Assembly: GCA_902464595.1 (NCBI GenBank)
Contig: CABQJX010000102.1
Span: 1 to 9,942 of the forward strand
DNA from: an uncultured Lachnoclostridium sp.
Lineage (GTDB): Bacteria > Bacillota > Clostridia > Lachnospirales > Lachnospiraceae
DNA: 9,942 bases
Reading direction: 5' to 3'
Below the pieces are notes generated by a model. That model made no database searches. It saw only the letters and a list, made by a program, of their open reading frames with translations, and was not told the DNA's origin. Shown here piece by piece: positions 1 through 5,871 of this stretch; positions within the stretch are counted from its first letter, which is position 1; each line of letters begins with the position of its first letter. A program made the translations under genes and the position numbers.

Positions 1-223
1 CGTTTCCCTCACCGGCGGTGATCGTCACCTGAAATTCTTTGTCACCCAGCTTCTGGGAAGAAACAGGAAGTCCCATGCTGGAAGCCATTTTTGTCAGATT
101 CTGGACAGCGATCTCGTTGTCAACCAGAACTTCTACCACTTCACCGGAAGCACAGGAAGCCAGAGCTTTCTTTGTGTCAATAACTGGTTTGGGGCACTGC
201 TTGCCCCGCTCGTCTAATTTCAT
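1..223 (-). CDS. yedF: YedF, sulfurtransferase-like selenium metabolism protein (N-terminal part, cut by window edge)
   Basis: The visible 74 residues start MKLDERGKQCPKPV and form a TusA/SirA-like fold domain. The CPKP motif places the conserved Cys at residue 10, the residue that carries persulfide in TusA relatives. It is followed by the DNEIAVQNLTKMA stretch (about residues 41-53), which is typical of the clostridial YedF family. Family members are usually about 200 residues, with a DsrE-like domain after the TusA domain; that part would lie beyond position 1. YedF commonly co-occurs with selenium utilisation genes such as selD, but its exact reaction is not established, and no other selenium gene is visible here. 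The ATG at 221-223 is supported by an AAGGAGGA ribosome binding site at 231-238 with 7-nt spacing. The gene lies downstream of the Na/Pi cotransporter on the same strand but has its own promoter. A stand-alone TusA-like protein remains possible because the C-terminus is not seen. Confidence 0.85.
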   Translation of the reverse strand, partial: MKLDERGKQCPKPVIDTKKALASCASGEVVEVLVDNEIAVQNLTKMASSMGLPVSSQKLGDKEFQVTITAGEGN

Positions 224-279
224 TTGTTTATCCTCCTTTAGAAATCCCCACCCCGTACAAAATGGGAAACCTTGGATTT

Positions 280-307
280 ATTATAGCAGGTTTGCAGATG
301 TATGCAA
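280..307 (-). promoter_or_regulatory. Promoter of yedF
   Basis: Read on the minus strand, TTGCAT (302-307) is followed after a 16-bp spacer by a perfect TATAAT (280-285). TGC stands directly before the -10, making it an extended -10. Transcription would start near 273, giving a leader of about 50 nt before the yedF ATG. The rest of the gap to the cotransporter (308-396) is AT-rich, and I see no convincing hairpin terminator in it. Confidence 0.75.
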
Positions 308-396
308 AGTCTTTTGATTCCCGGAAAGAGGAGGATTGTTTTTTTCTATTGATCTTCAAAAATGTATTTATATTTTCAATTTATCCTTTTACTGGG

Positions 397-2028
397 TTAT
401 ACCTGTCCCATCTGATGGTATTCTTCCGCAATATTCCTGGCGTGATCGCCGATCCGCTCATAATCGGTGAGGATTTCTGAGTAGAGGATGGAGGCTTCCA
501 CCTGGCATTTTTTATTTCTCATGCGGTATACCTGATTGGCGCGGTACAGTTCTGTTTTTGAGTCGATTTCCCGTTCCATGCGAACCGTATGGGATAAAAG
601 CTCGTCTCTATCCATGGCATGCTCCTGGCACAGCGGTTCCAGTGCCTGGCAGCAGGATGTCCTCATCTCGTCCAGCTCCTCAAATGCCTCAGGGGACAGC
701 TCCAGATTTTTTTCCATTATGGCACGGGCATATCCTGCGATATTGGTAGCGTGGTCGCCGATGCGCTCGCCGTTTCCGATGATGGTGTACATGCGGTTTA
801 AAGCATCTACATCTATAGGGGAGTTTTCTACGGAAAGGATTTTTGAAATTTTCCGGGAGAGCCGGGCATTATACAGATCGATCTCCTCCTCCTGCTGTTC
901 CACAAGCTCCAGCTTGTCCGGATCCTTGTCAAAGAAGGCGTCGAAAGCCAGCTTTACATTTTGGGAAGCTAGGGAAAGCATGCGGCGGATCTCGTTTTCC
1001 ATCTGCTTGCGGGCCATGACGGACACGCCCAGAACATGCTCTGTGGACAGGAGTTCATCAAACCATTTCTCCTCGTCCGTGGTTTGGGAAGGCGTATCCG
1101 GCAGCAGGCGTTCCGACAGGCAGGCCAACTGGGCTCCAAAGGGGAGCAGGAACAGGGTGGTGACAATATTAAAGATCGTATGTACGTTGGCGATCTGAGC
1201 AGCCGGGTTTCCCGGTGTAAAGGATGCCACCCACTGGGGGAAGGGTACGGTAAGGCAGAGGCAGGTAAAGACAGCTGTTCCAAACAGATTGAACATCAGA
1301 TGGATGAGAGTGGTCCGTTTTGCATCCCGGTTTGCTCCGATCGAGGCAAGGACAGCGGTGATGCAGGTTCCAATATTCTGTCCAAAGAGAACGAACACCG
1401 CGCTGTCAATGCCAATGAGGCCGCTGACTGCCAGTGCCTGTAAAATACCTACAGAGGCAGAGGAGGACTGGATAATGGCAGTGAACAGAGCGCCGGCCAG
1501 GATGCCAAACAGTGGGTTGGAAAAACGGGTCATCAGGTTTACAAAAGAGGGCGAATCACGCAAAGGGGTCATGGCAGCGCTCATCATTCCCATTCCGAGG
1601 AACAGGATGCCCAAACCGGCTACGATCCCACCGGTAAACTGAAGACGTTTTTTCTTTACGAACAGGACAATGGCCACTCCCACAAAGGCAATGAGGGGAG
1701 CGATAGCCCCAATATCAAGGGCGATGAGCTGTCCCGTAATGGTCGTTCCGATGTTGGCGCCCATGATGATCCAAACCGCCTGTTTTAGAGTCATGAGCTG
1801 GGAATTGACAAATCCCACGACCATAACTGTGGTGGCAGAGGAGGACTGGATGACCGCAGTGATACCAGCGCCTACACATACGCCGAGAAAGCGGTTTGAG
1901 GTGAGACGCTCTAAAATCTGTTTCATACGGCTTCCGGCAGCGGCCTCAAGGTTGACACTCATCATCTGCATTCCATAAAGGAACAAGGCCAGTCCGCCTA
2001 AGAGACTGAAAAAGGATTGAATACTCAA
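397..2028 (-). CDS. Na/Pi cotransporter family protein with C-terminal PhoU-like domain
   Basis: This 543-residue inner-membrane protein is predicted to import phosphate with sodium (NptA/YjbB type). The N-terminal membrane part carries the two inverted-repeat Na_Pi_cotrans modules, each marked by the hallmark QSSSA: residues 61-65 (ITAVIQSSSATTV) and 187-191 (FTAIIQSSSASVG). GANIGTT and GQNIGT stretches follow the two motifs. After about residue 320 comes a cytoplasmic helical PhoU-like domain with two copies of the ERIGDHA motif (residues 421-427 and 524-530), the PhoU metal-binding signature. Length and architecture fit the bacterial family. I chose the TTG at 2028 rather than the in-frame ATG at 2058: GGGAGGT precedes the TTG with 7-nt spacing, while the ATG has no recognisable ribosome binding site. 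Starting at the ATG would give 553 residues. A near-consensus promoter lies upstream. Substrate assignment is by family, and phosphate efflux is an alternative reported for relatives. Confidence 0.93.
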   Translation of the reverse strand: MSIQSFFSLLGGLALFLYGMQMMSVNLEAAAGSRMKQILERLTSNRFLGVCVGAGITAVIQSSSATTVMVVGFVNSQLMTLKQAVWIIMGANIGTTITGQLIALDIGAIAPLIAFVGVAIVLFVKKKRLQFTGGIVAGLGILFLGMGMMSAAMTPLRDSPSFVNLMTRFSNPLFGILAGALFTAIIQSSSASVGILQALAVSGLIGIDSAVFVLFGQNIGTCITAVLASIGANRDAKRTTLIHLMFNLFGTAVFTCLCLTVPFPQWVASFTPGNPAAQIANVHTIFNIVTTLFLLPFGAQLACLSERLLPDTPSQTTDEEKWFDELLSTEHVLGVSVMARKQMENEIRRMLSLASQNVKLAFDAFFDKDPDKLELVEQQEEEIDLYNARLSRKISKILSVENSPIDVDALNRMYTIIGNGERIGDHATNIAGYARAIMEKNLELSPEAFEELDEMRTSCCQALEPLCQEHAMDRDELLSHTVRMEREIDSKTELYRANQVYRMRNKKCQVEASILYSEILTDYERIGDHARNIAEEYHQMGQV

Positions 2029-2034
2029 AATAAT

Positions 2035-2041
2035 ACCTCCC
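2035..2041 (-). promoter_or_regulatory. Ribosome binding site deciding the TTG start of the Na/Pi cotransporter
   Basis: On the minus strand GGGAGGT lies 7 nt before TTG (2026-2028). It sits inside the longer ATG-initiated frame, where it would encode residues about 7-9. No comparable site precedes the ATG at 2056-2058. This points to initiation at TTG. Confidence 0.75.
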
Positions 2042-2111
2042 AAATTTACAAGTTCCATAACAGCCCATATGTTTTTTCAGAAGCTGGTACGGATTGAAAC
2101 ATACAGAACGG

Positions 2112-2141
2112 ATTATACGTGGAAGAAAGCCGGGCTGTCAA
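2112..2141 (-). promoter_or_regulatory. Promoter of the Na/Pi cotransporter gene
   Basis: On the minus strand a perfect TTGACA (2136-2141), an 18-bp spacer and a perfect TATAAT (2112-2117) are seen. The start of transcription would fall near 2105, giving a leader of about 75 nt before the TTG start. It is one of the two best -10 boxes in the window and the only one with a perfect -35. Confidence 0.8.
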
Positions 2142-2157
2142 CGGAAAGGGAGCAATA

Positions 2158-2174
2158 TTAACAAGACTTTAACT
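2158..2174 (-). promoter_or_regulatory. Candidate Pho-type direct repeat upstream of the Na/Pi cotransporter promoter
   Basis: The plus strand reads TTAACA (2158-2163), five bases, then TTAACT (2169-2174). On the minus strand this is a GTTAA repeat with an 11-bp period. The unit and period resemble binding sites of PhoB/PhoP response regulators (TTAACA-like repeats every 11 bp in Bacillus). It lies about 17 bp upstream of the -35 of a likely phosphate transporter. Only two units are seen, so chance cannot be excluded. Confidence 0.3.
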
Positions 2175-2330
2175 GGGCAGATACCCAGCGCATTTTGCTT
2201 GCTGTAAAGCAGATAAGAAGATCTATGGCTGAACTGTTACATAAAAATGAGCTGGCTCTTATGGAAATCATGTAGTAAAATAAGAAACTGAGTTTATGTA
2301 TGATTCAAAATAGTTGGTTGGGAAGAAAAA

Positions 2331-3422
2331 ATGGAAAAAAAAGGAATGGAAAACACGGAAATAAAGAACACCAGAATAGGGAATGCCGTGAGAAAGCGGG
2401 ATCCCAGGTATGACTGTCTCCGGTCGCTGGCGGCCGCGGCGATTATCATGGTTCACGCCATGCCTGTGGAGACAGCGGGGAGAGGGCAGTGGATTTTTAA
2501 TCATTTGACAACGCCGGTGCTTTTGTCCTTTGTGGGCATTTATTTCATGCTCAGCGGTATGTTCCTGTTAGAGAGAGGAACGGAACATTTAGGGGAGTTT
2601 TACAAAAAAAGACTGATCCAGGTAGGGATCCCCTTTCTGCTGTATGGTCTGATCTATTATTGTTACAATGTATATGCAGACGGCATCCATCTGCCCCTTT
2701 GGCAGCATCCATGGATTTTTCTGAGACAGGCTGTCACAGCTGGGATCCCCCGGGCAGGCCATCTTTGGTTTATGTATGGGCTGGCTGCTTTTTATCTTTG
2801 CGCCCCCTTTCTGTCAAGAATGGTGAAAGCCATGACCGATCAGGAGTTGGCTTTTTTCCTTATCCTTATGTTTGGGATCCATATGCTGGAATCCCTCGGT
2901 GAGATCCTGGGGATAGACATAAAACCCTGGGCACAGTTTATACTGTATACAGGATGGGTTTACTATTTCCTTCTGGGATATGGGCTAAAACGCTTGTGGG
3001 GGCAGAGAAAAATAAAGGGAGGAATCGGGGGATTATGTTTTCTGGGGAGTTTTGGCCTTCTCCTTGATCTGGGGGCTGACTGCCTTCTTCCCGGATGGAT
3101 TCCCTCCACGCCCCATAAGCTTCCCTCTATGACTTTTCTGTGTATCTCCATCTTTTTGGCTTTTGAGCAGTATGGAAACCGGATACCACAGTGGGCAGGG
3201 AAAATAGGGCAGTTTGTGGGCAGGTACAGCTTTTCTATTTATCTGATCCATTTTTTGATCCTGAGTTATTTTGTCCATCCGAAGCTCACAGCCCCATTAT
3301 TTGAGAAACACTATATGGGGGGAACGGTGGCAGAGACAGCCATTACTTTTTTACTGTCCCTGGGAGTTTCCGTTTTTCTGGACTGGGCGGTGACTGACCG
3401 GGTGAAAGGATTGCTAACTTGA
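2331..3422 (+). CDS. Acyltransferase-3 family integral membrane protein
   Basis: This 363-residue polytopic membrane protein belongs to the acyltransferase-3 (OafA/NodX/WcjE-like) family, which moves acyl groups, often O-acetyl, onto cell-surface sugars or other envelope molecules. The family N-terminal motif is visible: RYDCLRSLAAAAIIMVHAMP at about residues 26-45, with the conserved Arg31 and His42. Further hydrophobic segments follow, with HLWFMYG near residue 145 and the late YSFSIYLIHF helix near residue 300. About ten membrane segments are expected. The start is supported only by a modest GGGAAG site 5 nt upstream, and an ATG at 2346 is possible. No clear promoter was found; a weak TATGAT at 2299-2304 lacks a good -35. 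The neighbours give no surface-polysaccharide context, so the acceptor is unknown. The stop codon is the first three bases of the large palindrome that follows. Confidence 0.88.
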   Translation: MEKKGMENTEIKNTRIGNAVRKRDPRYDCLRSLAAAAIIMVHAMPVETAGRGQWIFNHLTTPVLLSFVGIYFMLSGMFLLERGTEHLGEFYKKRLIQVGIPFLLYGLIYYCYNVYADGIHLPLWQHPWIFLRQAVTAGIPRAGHLWFMYGLAAFYLCAPFLSRMVKAMTDQELAFFLILMFGIHMLESLGEILGIDIKPWAQFILYTGWVYYFLLGYGLKRLWGQRKIKGGIGGLCFLGSFGLLLDLGADCLLPGWIPSTPHKLPSMTFLCISIFLAFEQYGNRIPQWAGKIGQFVGRYSFSIYLIHFLILSYFVHPKLTAPLFEKHYMGGTVAETAITFLLSLGVSVFLDWAVTDRVKGLLT

Positions 3423-3662
3423 GTTTCCGCATTTTGCAGTTTCCCTTTCGATTCGGATTGCCAGGCTCCAGTTTCCGGCTATAAGAGCGCACTAAGAGCC
3501 TGAAATGTTTCTAAAAACAGGGACAATATCAAAAACTCGCTTTGCTCAAACAAGTTTGATATTGCCCCTAACGAAACATTCCAGGTTCTAAGAGGCTCTA
3601 ATAGCCTCCAAAGTCGCCTGGCAATCCGAATCGAAAAGCTTACAGAAAACTGCGGAAGCTCA
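3420..3662. repeat. 243-bp imperfect palindromic intergenic element
   Basis: The whole gap folds on itself around a centre near 3543. The ends are TGAG (3420-3423) and CTCA (3659-3662). A 21-bp exact match lies at 3446-3466 and, inverted, at 3616-3636. Further inward GGCTATAAGAGC pairs with a GGCTATTAGAGC counterpart, TGAAATGTTTC with TGGAATGTTTC, and CAATATCAAA (3524-3533) with TTTGATATTG (3555-3564). About 20 nt at the centre are unpaired. Weaker matching continues outward: AAGGATT (3406-3412) against AATCCTT (3671-3677). There is no open frame of note inside. It could be a non-autonomous palindromic mobile element (MITE- or REP-like), a transcript-end structure, or both. In RNA it would form one long hairpin that could end or protect the acyltransferase transcript. 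Confidence 0.85.
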
Positions 3663-3675
3663 AGATTGGTAATCC

Positions 3676-3704
3676 TTGTAAAAGGAAGAAAGCTGCTATA
3701 TAAT
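3676..3704 (+). promoter_or_regulatory. Promoter of the dehydrogenase-acyP-yihY-ABC operon
   Basis: TTGTAA (3676-3681), a 17-bp spacer and a perfect TATAAT (3699-3704) are visible. Transcription would start near 3711. Because the -10 box contains the in-frame ATG at 3703, that codon cannot be the start on this transcript. The -35 touches the outer edge of the palindromic element. No other promoter or terminator is evident before 9405, so this one probably serves five genes. Confidence 0.78.
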
Positions 3705-3737
3705 GGAAATCAGAGAGTTGGATCCAAGAGACAGAAG

Positions 3738-3744
3738 AAGGAGG
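3738..3744 (+). promoter_or_regulatory. Ribosome binding site of the 2-hydroxyacid dehydrogenase
   Basis: AAGGAGG is followed by ATG codons at 3748 (3-nt spacing), 3754 (9-nt) and 3760 (15-nt). The spacing favours 3754, with 3748 as the alternative. Confidence 0.75.
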
Positions 3745-3753
3745 ATTATGGAT

Positions 3754-4698
3754 ATGAAAATGGTGATCATTGAACCGTTGGGAGTGGAGAAGGGGCGTCT
3801 GCTGTCCATGGCGGAGCGGATATTGGGAAACCGGGTGGAAATCGTGTATTATGATACCCGCACAACAGATACAAAGGAACTCATCGAGAGAGGAAAGGAT
3901 GCGGACATCATTGCCGTGTCAAACCTTCCGCTGAATGAGGCGGTAATTGAGGGGTGTAAGAAGCTGAAGCTTCTGGCAGTGGCCTTTACAGGAGTGGATC
4001 ATATTGCTATGGATACGTGCCGGAAGAACAAGGTGACTGTGTGCAACTGTGCCGGTTACTCCACCTGTGCGGTGGCAGATCTGGTATTCGGGATGCTCAT
4101 CAGCCTGTACCGGAACGTGATCCCCTGTGACCGTGTATGCCGCCAGTCCGGCACAAAGGATGGCCTGGTGGGCTTTGAACTGGAGGGAAAGAAGTTCGGC
4201 GTGGTAGGAACCGGGGCCATCGGCCTTCGGGTGGCTGCCATTGCCCAGGCCTTTGGCTGTCAGGTTCTGGCGTACAGCAGGACGAAGAAGGATATTCCTG
4301 GTGTGACCTACGTGGGACTTGAGGAGCTGCTTTCCCAGTGCGATGTGGTATCTCTCCATACCCCTCTGACAGAGGATACCAGGGGGCTTATGAATCAGGA
4401 GCGCATCGGCCTTATGAAAGAGAACGCTGTGCTGATCAATACTGCCAGAGGGCCGGTGGTAGACAGCGAGGCTTTGGCAGAGGCATTGAAGGCAGGAAGG
4501 ATCGGCGGAGCCTGCATCGATGTATTTGAAAACGAGCCCCCCATCAGAGAGGATCATCCCCTTCTCCATACGCCTAACACCATCGTGACGCCTCACGTTG
4601 CATTTGCAACGAAAGAGGCTTTGGAAAAGAGGGCGGATATTCTTTTTGGAAATGTAGCCGCTTACTTAGACGGTTCTCCAAAAAATGTGATGGGTTAA
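3754..4698 (+). CDS. D-isomer-specific 2-hydroxyacid dehydrogenase family protein
   Basis: A cytoplasmic oxidoreductase of 314 residues that interconverts a 2-oxo acid and a D-2-hydroxy acid with a nicotinamide cofactor. The substrate-binding part brackets a Rossmann domain with GTGAIG at residues 152-157. Catalytic residues are in place: Arg232 in NTARGPVVD, Glu261 in FENEPP and His281 in TPHVAF. After the glycine motif the second strand ends in AYSRT (173-177) instead of the acidic residue typical of NAD enzymes, which suggests NADP(H) preference, as in some glyoxylate/hydroxypyruvate reductases. The specific substrate cannot be told. It opens an operon, with acyP starting 26 nt after its stop. 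The longer frame from 3703 is rejected because that ATG lies in the -10 box; the ribosome binding site at 3738-3744 supports 3754. Phosphoglycerate dehydrogenase is less likely because no ACT domain is present. Confidence 0.9.
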   Translation: MKMVIIEPLGVEKGRLLSMAERILGNRVEIVYYDTRTTDTKELIERGKDADIIAVSNLPLNEAVIEGCKKLKLLAVAFTGVDHIAMDTCRKNKVTVCNCAGYSTCAVADLVFGMLISLYRNVIPCDRVCRQSGTKDGLVGFELEGKKFGVVGTGAIGLRVAAIAQAFGCQVLAYSRTKKDIPGVTYVGLEELLSQCDVVSLHTPLTEDTRGLMNQERIGLMKENAVLINTARGPVVDSEALAEALKAGRIGGACIDVFENEPPIREDHPLLHTPNTIVTPHVAFATKEALEKRADILFGNVAAYLDGSPKNVMG

Positions 4699-4724
4699 GA
4701 TAAGATCAGAGAATGGGGTGCAGC

Positions 4725-5003
4725 ATGGCGGGAAAACAGATCAGGAAGCACATTGTATTTTCCGGCAGGGTGCAGGGCGTAGGGTTTCGCTATACGGCCT
4801 GCGCCCTGGCCCGTCCCTTAGGGCTGACAGGATGGGTCAGGAACGCGTCAGACGGTACGGTTGAGATGGAAGCTCAGGGAGATGAGGGCGCCATCGGGGA
4901 GCTTGTGTGGAATTTGGAGAATGGCCGTTTCATACAGATCGACCGTGTAGTTCAAAGGGAGATCCCGGTTATATCAGAGCTGGGATTTTATGCCAGATAT
5001 TAG
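4725..5003 (+). CDS. acyP: Acylphosphatase
   Basis: A small cytoplasmic enzyme that hydrolyses the carboxyl-phosphate bond of acyl phosphates such as acetyl phosphate or 1,3-bisphosphoglycerate. The signature GRVQGVGFRY supplies the phosphate-binding loop and catalytic Arg22, and GWVRNASDGTVE supplies catalytic Asn40. From the ATG at 4725 the product is 92 residues, the usual family length. GGGGTG four bases upstream can act as the ribosome binding site. An in-frame ATG at 4713 would add four residues (MGCS) but has no site of its own. It lies between the dehydrogenase and yihY in the same direction, with 34 nt to the next gene. No functional link to the exporter genes is obvious; co-transcription may be housekeeping linkage only. 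Confidence 0.93.
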   Translation: MAGKQIRKHIVFSGRVQGVGFRYTACALARPLGLTGWVRNASDGTVEMEAQGDEGAIGELVWNLENGRFIQIDRVVQREIPVISELGFYARY

Positions 5004-5037
5004 TTTGTAAACGAAAAGGAGCCAAAGCAGAACCTAT

Positions 5038-5871
5038 ATGTTTCGTATGATTGTAAATGGAAAACGGATCTATGATAAATTTTCAGCAGATGAGATGACG
5101 GTCTATGCGGCCCAGGTCTCTTTTTTTATCATTCTTTCCGTGTTCCCTTTTATCATGCTGCTTTTGACAGCAGTCCAGATGATCCCCAGCCTGAGCAACG
5201 CCAAGTTTATGGAGCTGATTGTAGGGCTGGTTCCCATGGATTATAAATCCTTGGCTTTCCGGGTAGTAAATGACCTGTCCCTAAAATCCCCGGCCACCAT
5301 GATCTCCCTCACTGCGGTCACAGCCCTGTGGTCAGCAGGCCGCGGGATGTTCAGTGTAGCCAGAGGATTAAACCGGGTTCACGGCCACGGGGAGAAGCGC
5401 TGGTATGTGGTAAGCCGTCTGATCTGTTCCGGCTACACCATTGTGTTTGTGGCAGTATGCATTTTATCGGTAGGAACGCTTATATTCGGAGACCGCCTGG
5501 CTGCCTTTATGGACCGCCGTTTTCCGATGATCGCCAGGACGGCAGCCCACATTATCAATTTCCGGCTTGTATGGGCGGTGATGATCCTTTTGGTGTTTTT
5601 CCTTGGGATCTATACCTATGTGCCGGATAAGAAGCTGAGCTTAAAGAGTCAGCTGCCCGGAGCTGTATGCGCAACTGTGGGATGGATCGGCTTCTCTTTT
5701 GTCTTCTCCCTGTATTTTAACCACATAGGGGGAAAGAATTATTCGTATATGTATGGAAGCCTTACGGCCATTGTACTTTTGCTCCTGTGGCTGTATTTCT
5801 GCATGTGTATTTTGTTTTTGGGGGCAGAGATCAATTATTTTTGGGAAAATGAGAGAGAGAATGACCGATGA
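5038..5871 (+). CDS. YihY/virulence factor BrkB family membrane protein
   Basis: A 277-residue integral membrane protein of the YihY/BrkB family (formerly mislabelled RNase BN). About six hydrophobic segments are seen, near residues 24-48, 85-105, 126-152, 172-194, 206-228 and 240-264. Family hallmarks are AAQVSFFIILSVFPF at the first helix, ALWSAGRGMFSVARGLNRV after the second, and SYMYGSLTAIVLLLLWLY through to GAEIN at the end. The biochemical role of the family is unresolved; envelope integrity or transport has been proposed. The start is not firm: the nearest good Shine-Dalgarno (AAAAGGAG, ending at 5020) lies 17 nt upstream, farther than usual, yet no alternative in-frame start is nearer. 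Its stop overlaps the next gene start as ATGA (5868-5871), so translation is probably coupled to the ABC exporter. That arrangement suggests, but does not prove, a shared membrane role. Confidence 0.9.
   Translation: MFRMIVNGKRIYDKFSADEMTVYAAQVSFFIILSVFPFIMLLLTAVQMIPSLSNAKFMELIVGLVPMDYKSLAFRVVNDLSLKSPATMISLTAVTALWSAGRGMFSVARGLNRVHGHGEKRWYVVSRLICSGYTIVFVAVCILSVGTLIFGDRLAAFMDRRFPMIARTAAHIINFRLVWAVMILLVFFLGIYTYVPDKKLSLKSQLPGAVCATVGWIGFSFVFSLYFNHIGGKNYSYMYGSLTAIVLLLLWLYFCMCILFLGAEINYFWENERENDR

Noticed and set aside
39..480. Plus-strand frames opposite yedF and the end of the cotransporter.
   Set aside because: No recognisable protein features, and they lie antisense to well-supported genes.
2173..2201. 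Two small hairpins (CTGGG/CCCAG and TGCTT/AAGCA) that might be a terminator or attenuator.
   Set aside because: Five-base stems with six-base loops and no following T-tract in either direction.
2162..2276. A plus-strand stop-free stretch ending MAELLHKNELALMEIM, between the divergent promoter region and the acyltransferase.
   Set aside because: Only 37 codons between stops, no ribosome binding site before its single late ATG (16 codons), and it overlaps the candidate operator. Probably chance, though a gene remnant cannot be excluded.
3404..3688. Similar flanking words GTGAAAGGA and GTAAAAGGA on either side of the palindrome, as a possible target-site duplication.
   Set aside because: The match is 8 of 9 and the purine-rich words are low in information. 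The left copy lies in the coding end and overlaps the weak outer pairing, so the boundaries are uncertain.
3919..4596. A 225-codon minus-strand frame opposite the dehydrogenase.
   Set aside because: Antisense shadow of a conserved gene with intact catalytic motifs; its translation resembles no family I know and it lacks a promoter or ribosome binding site.
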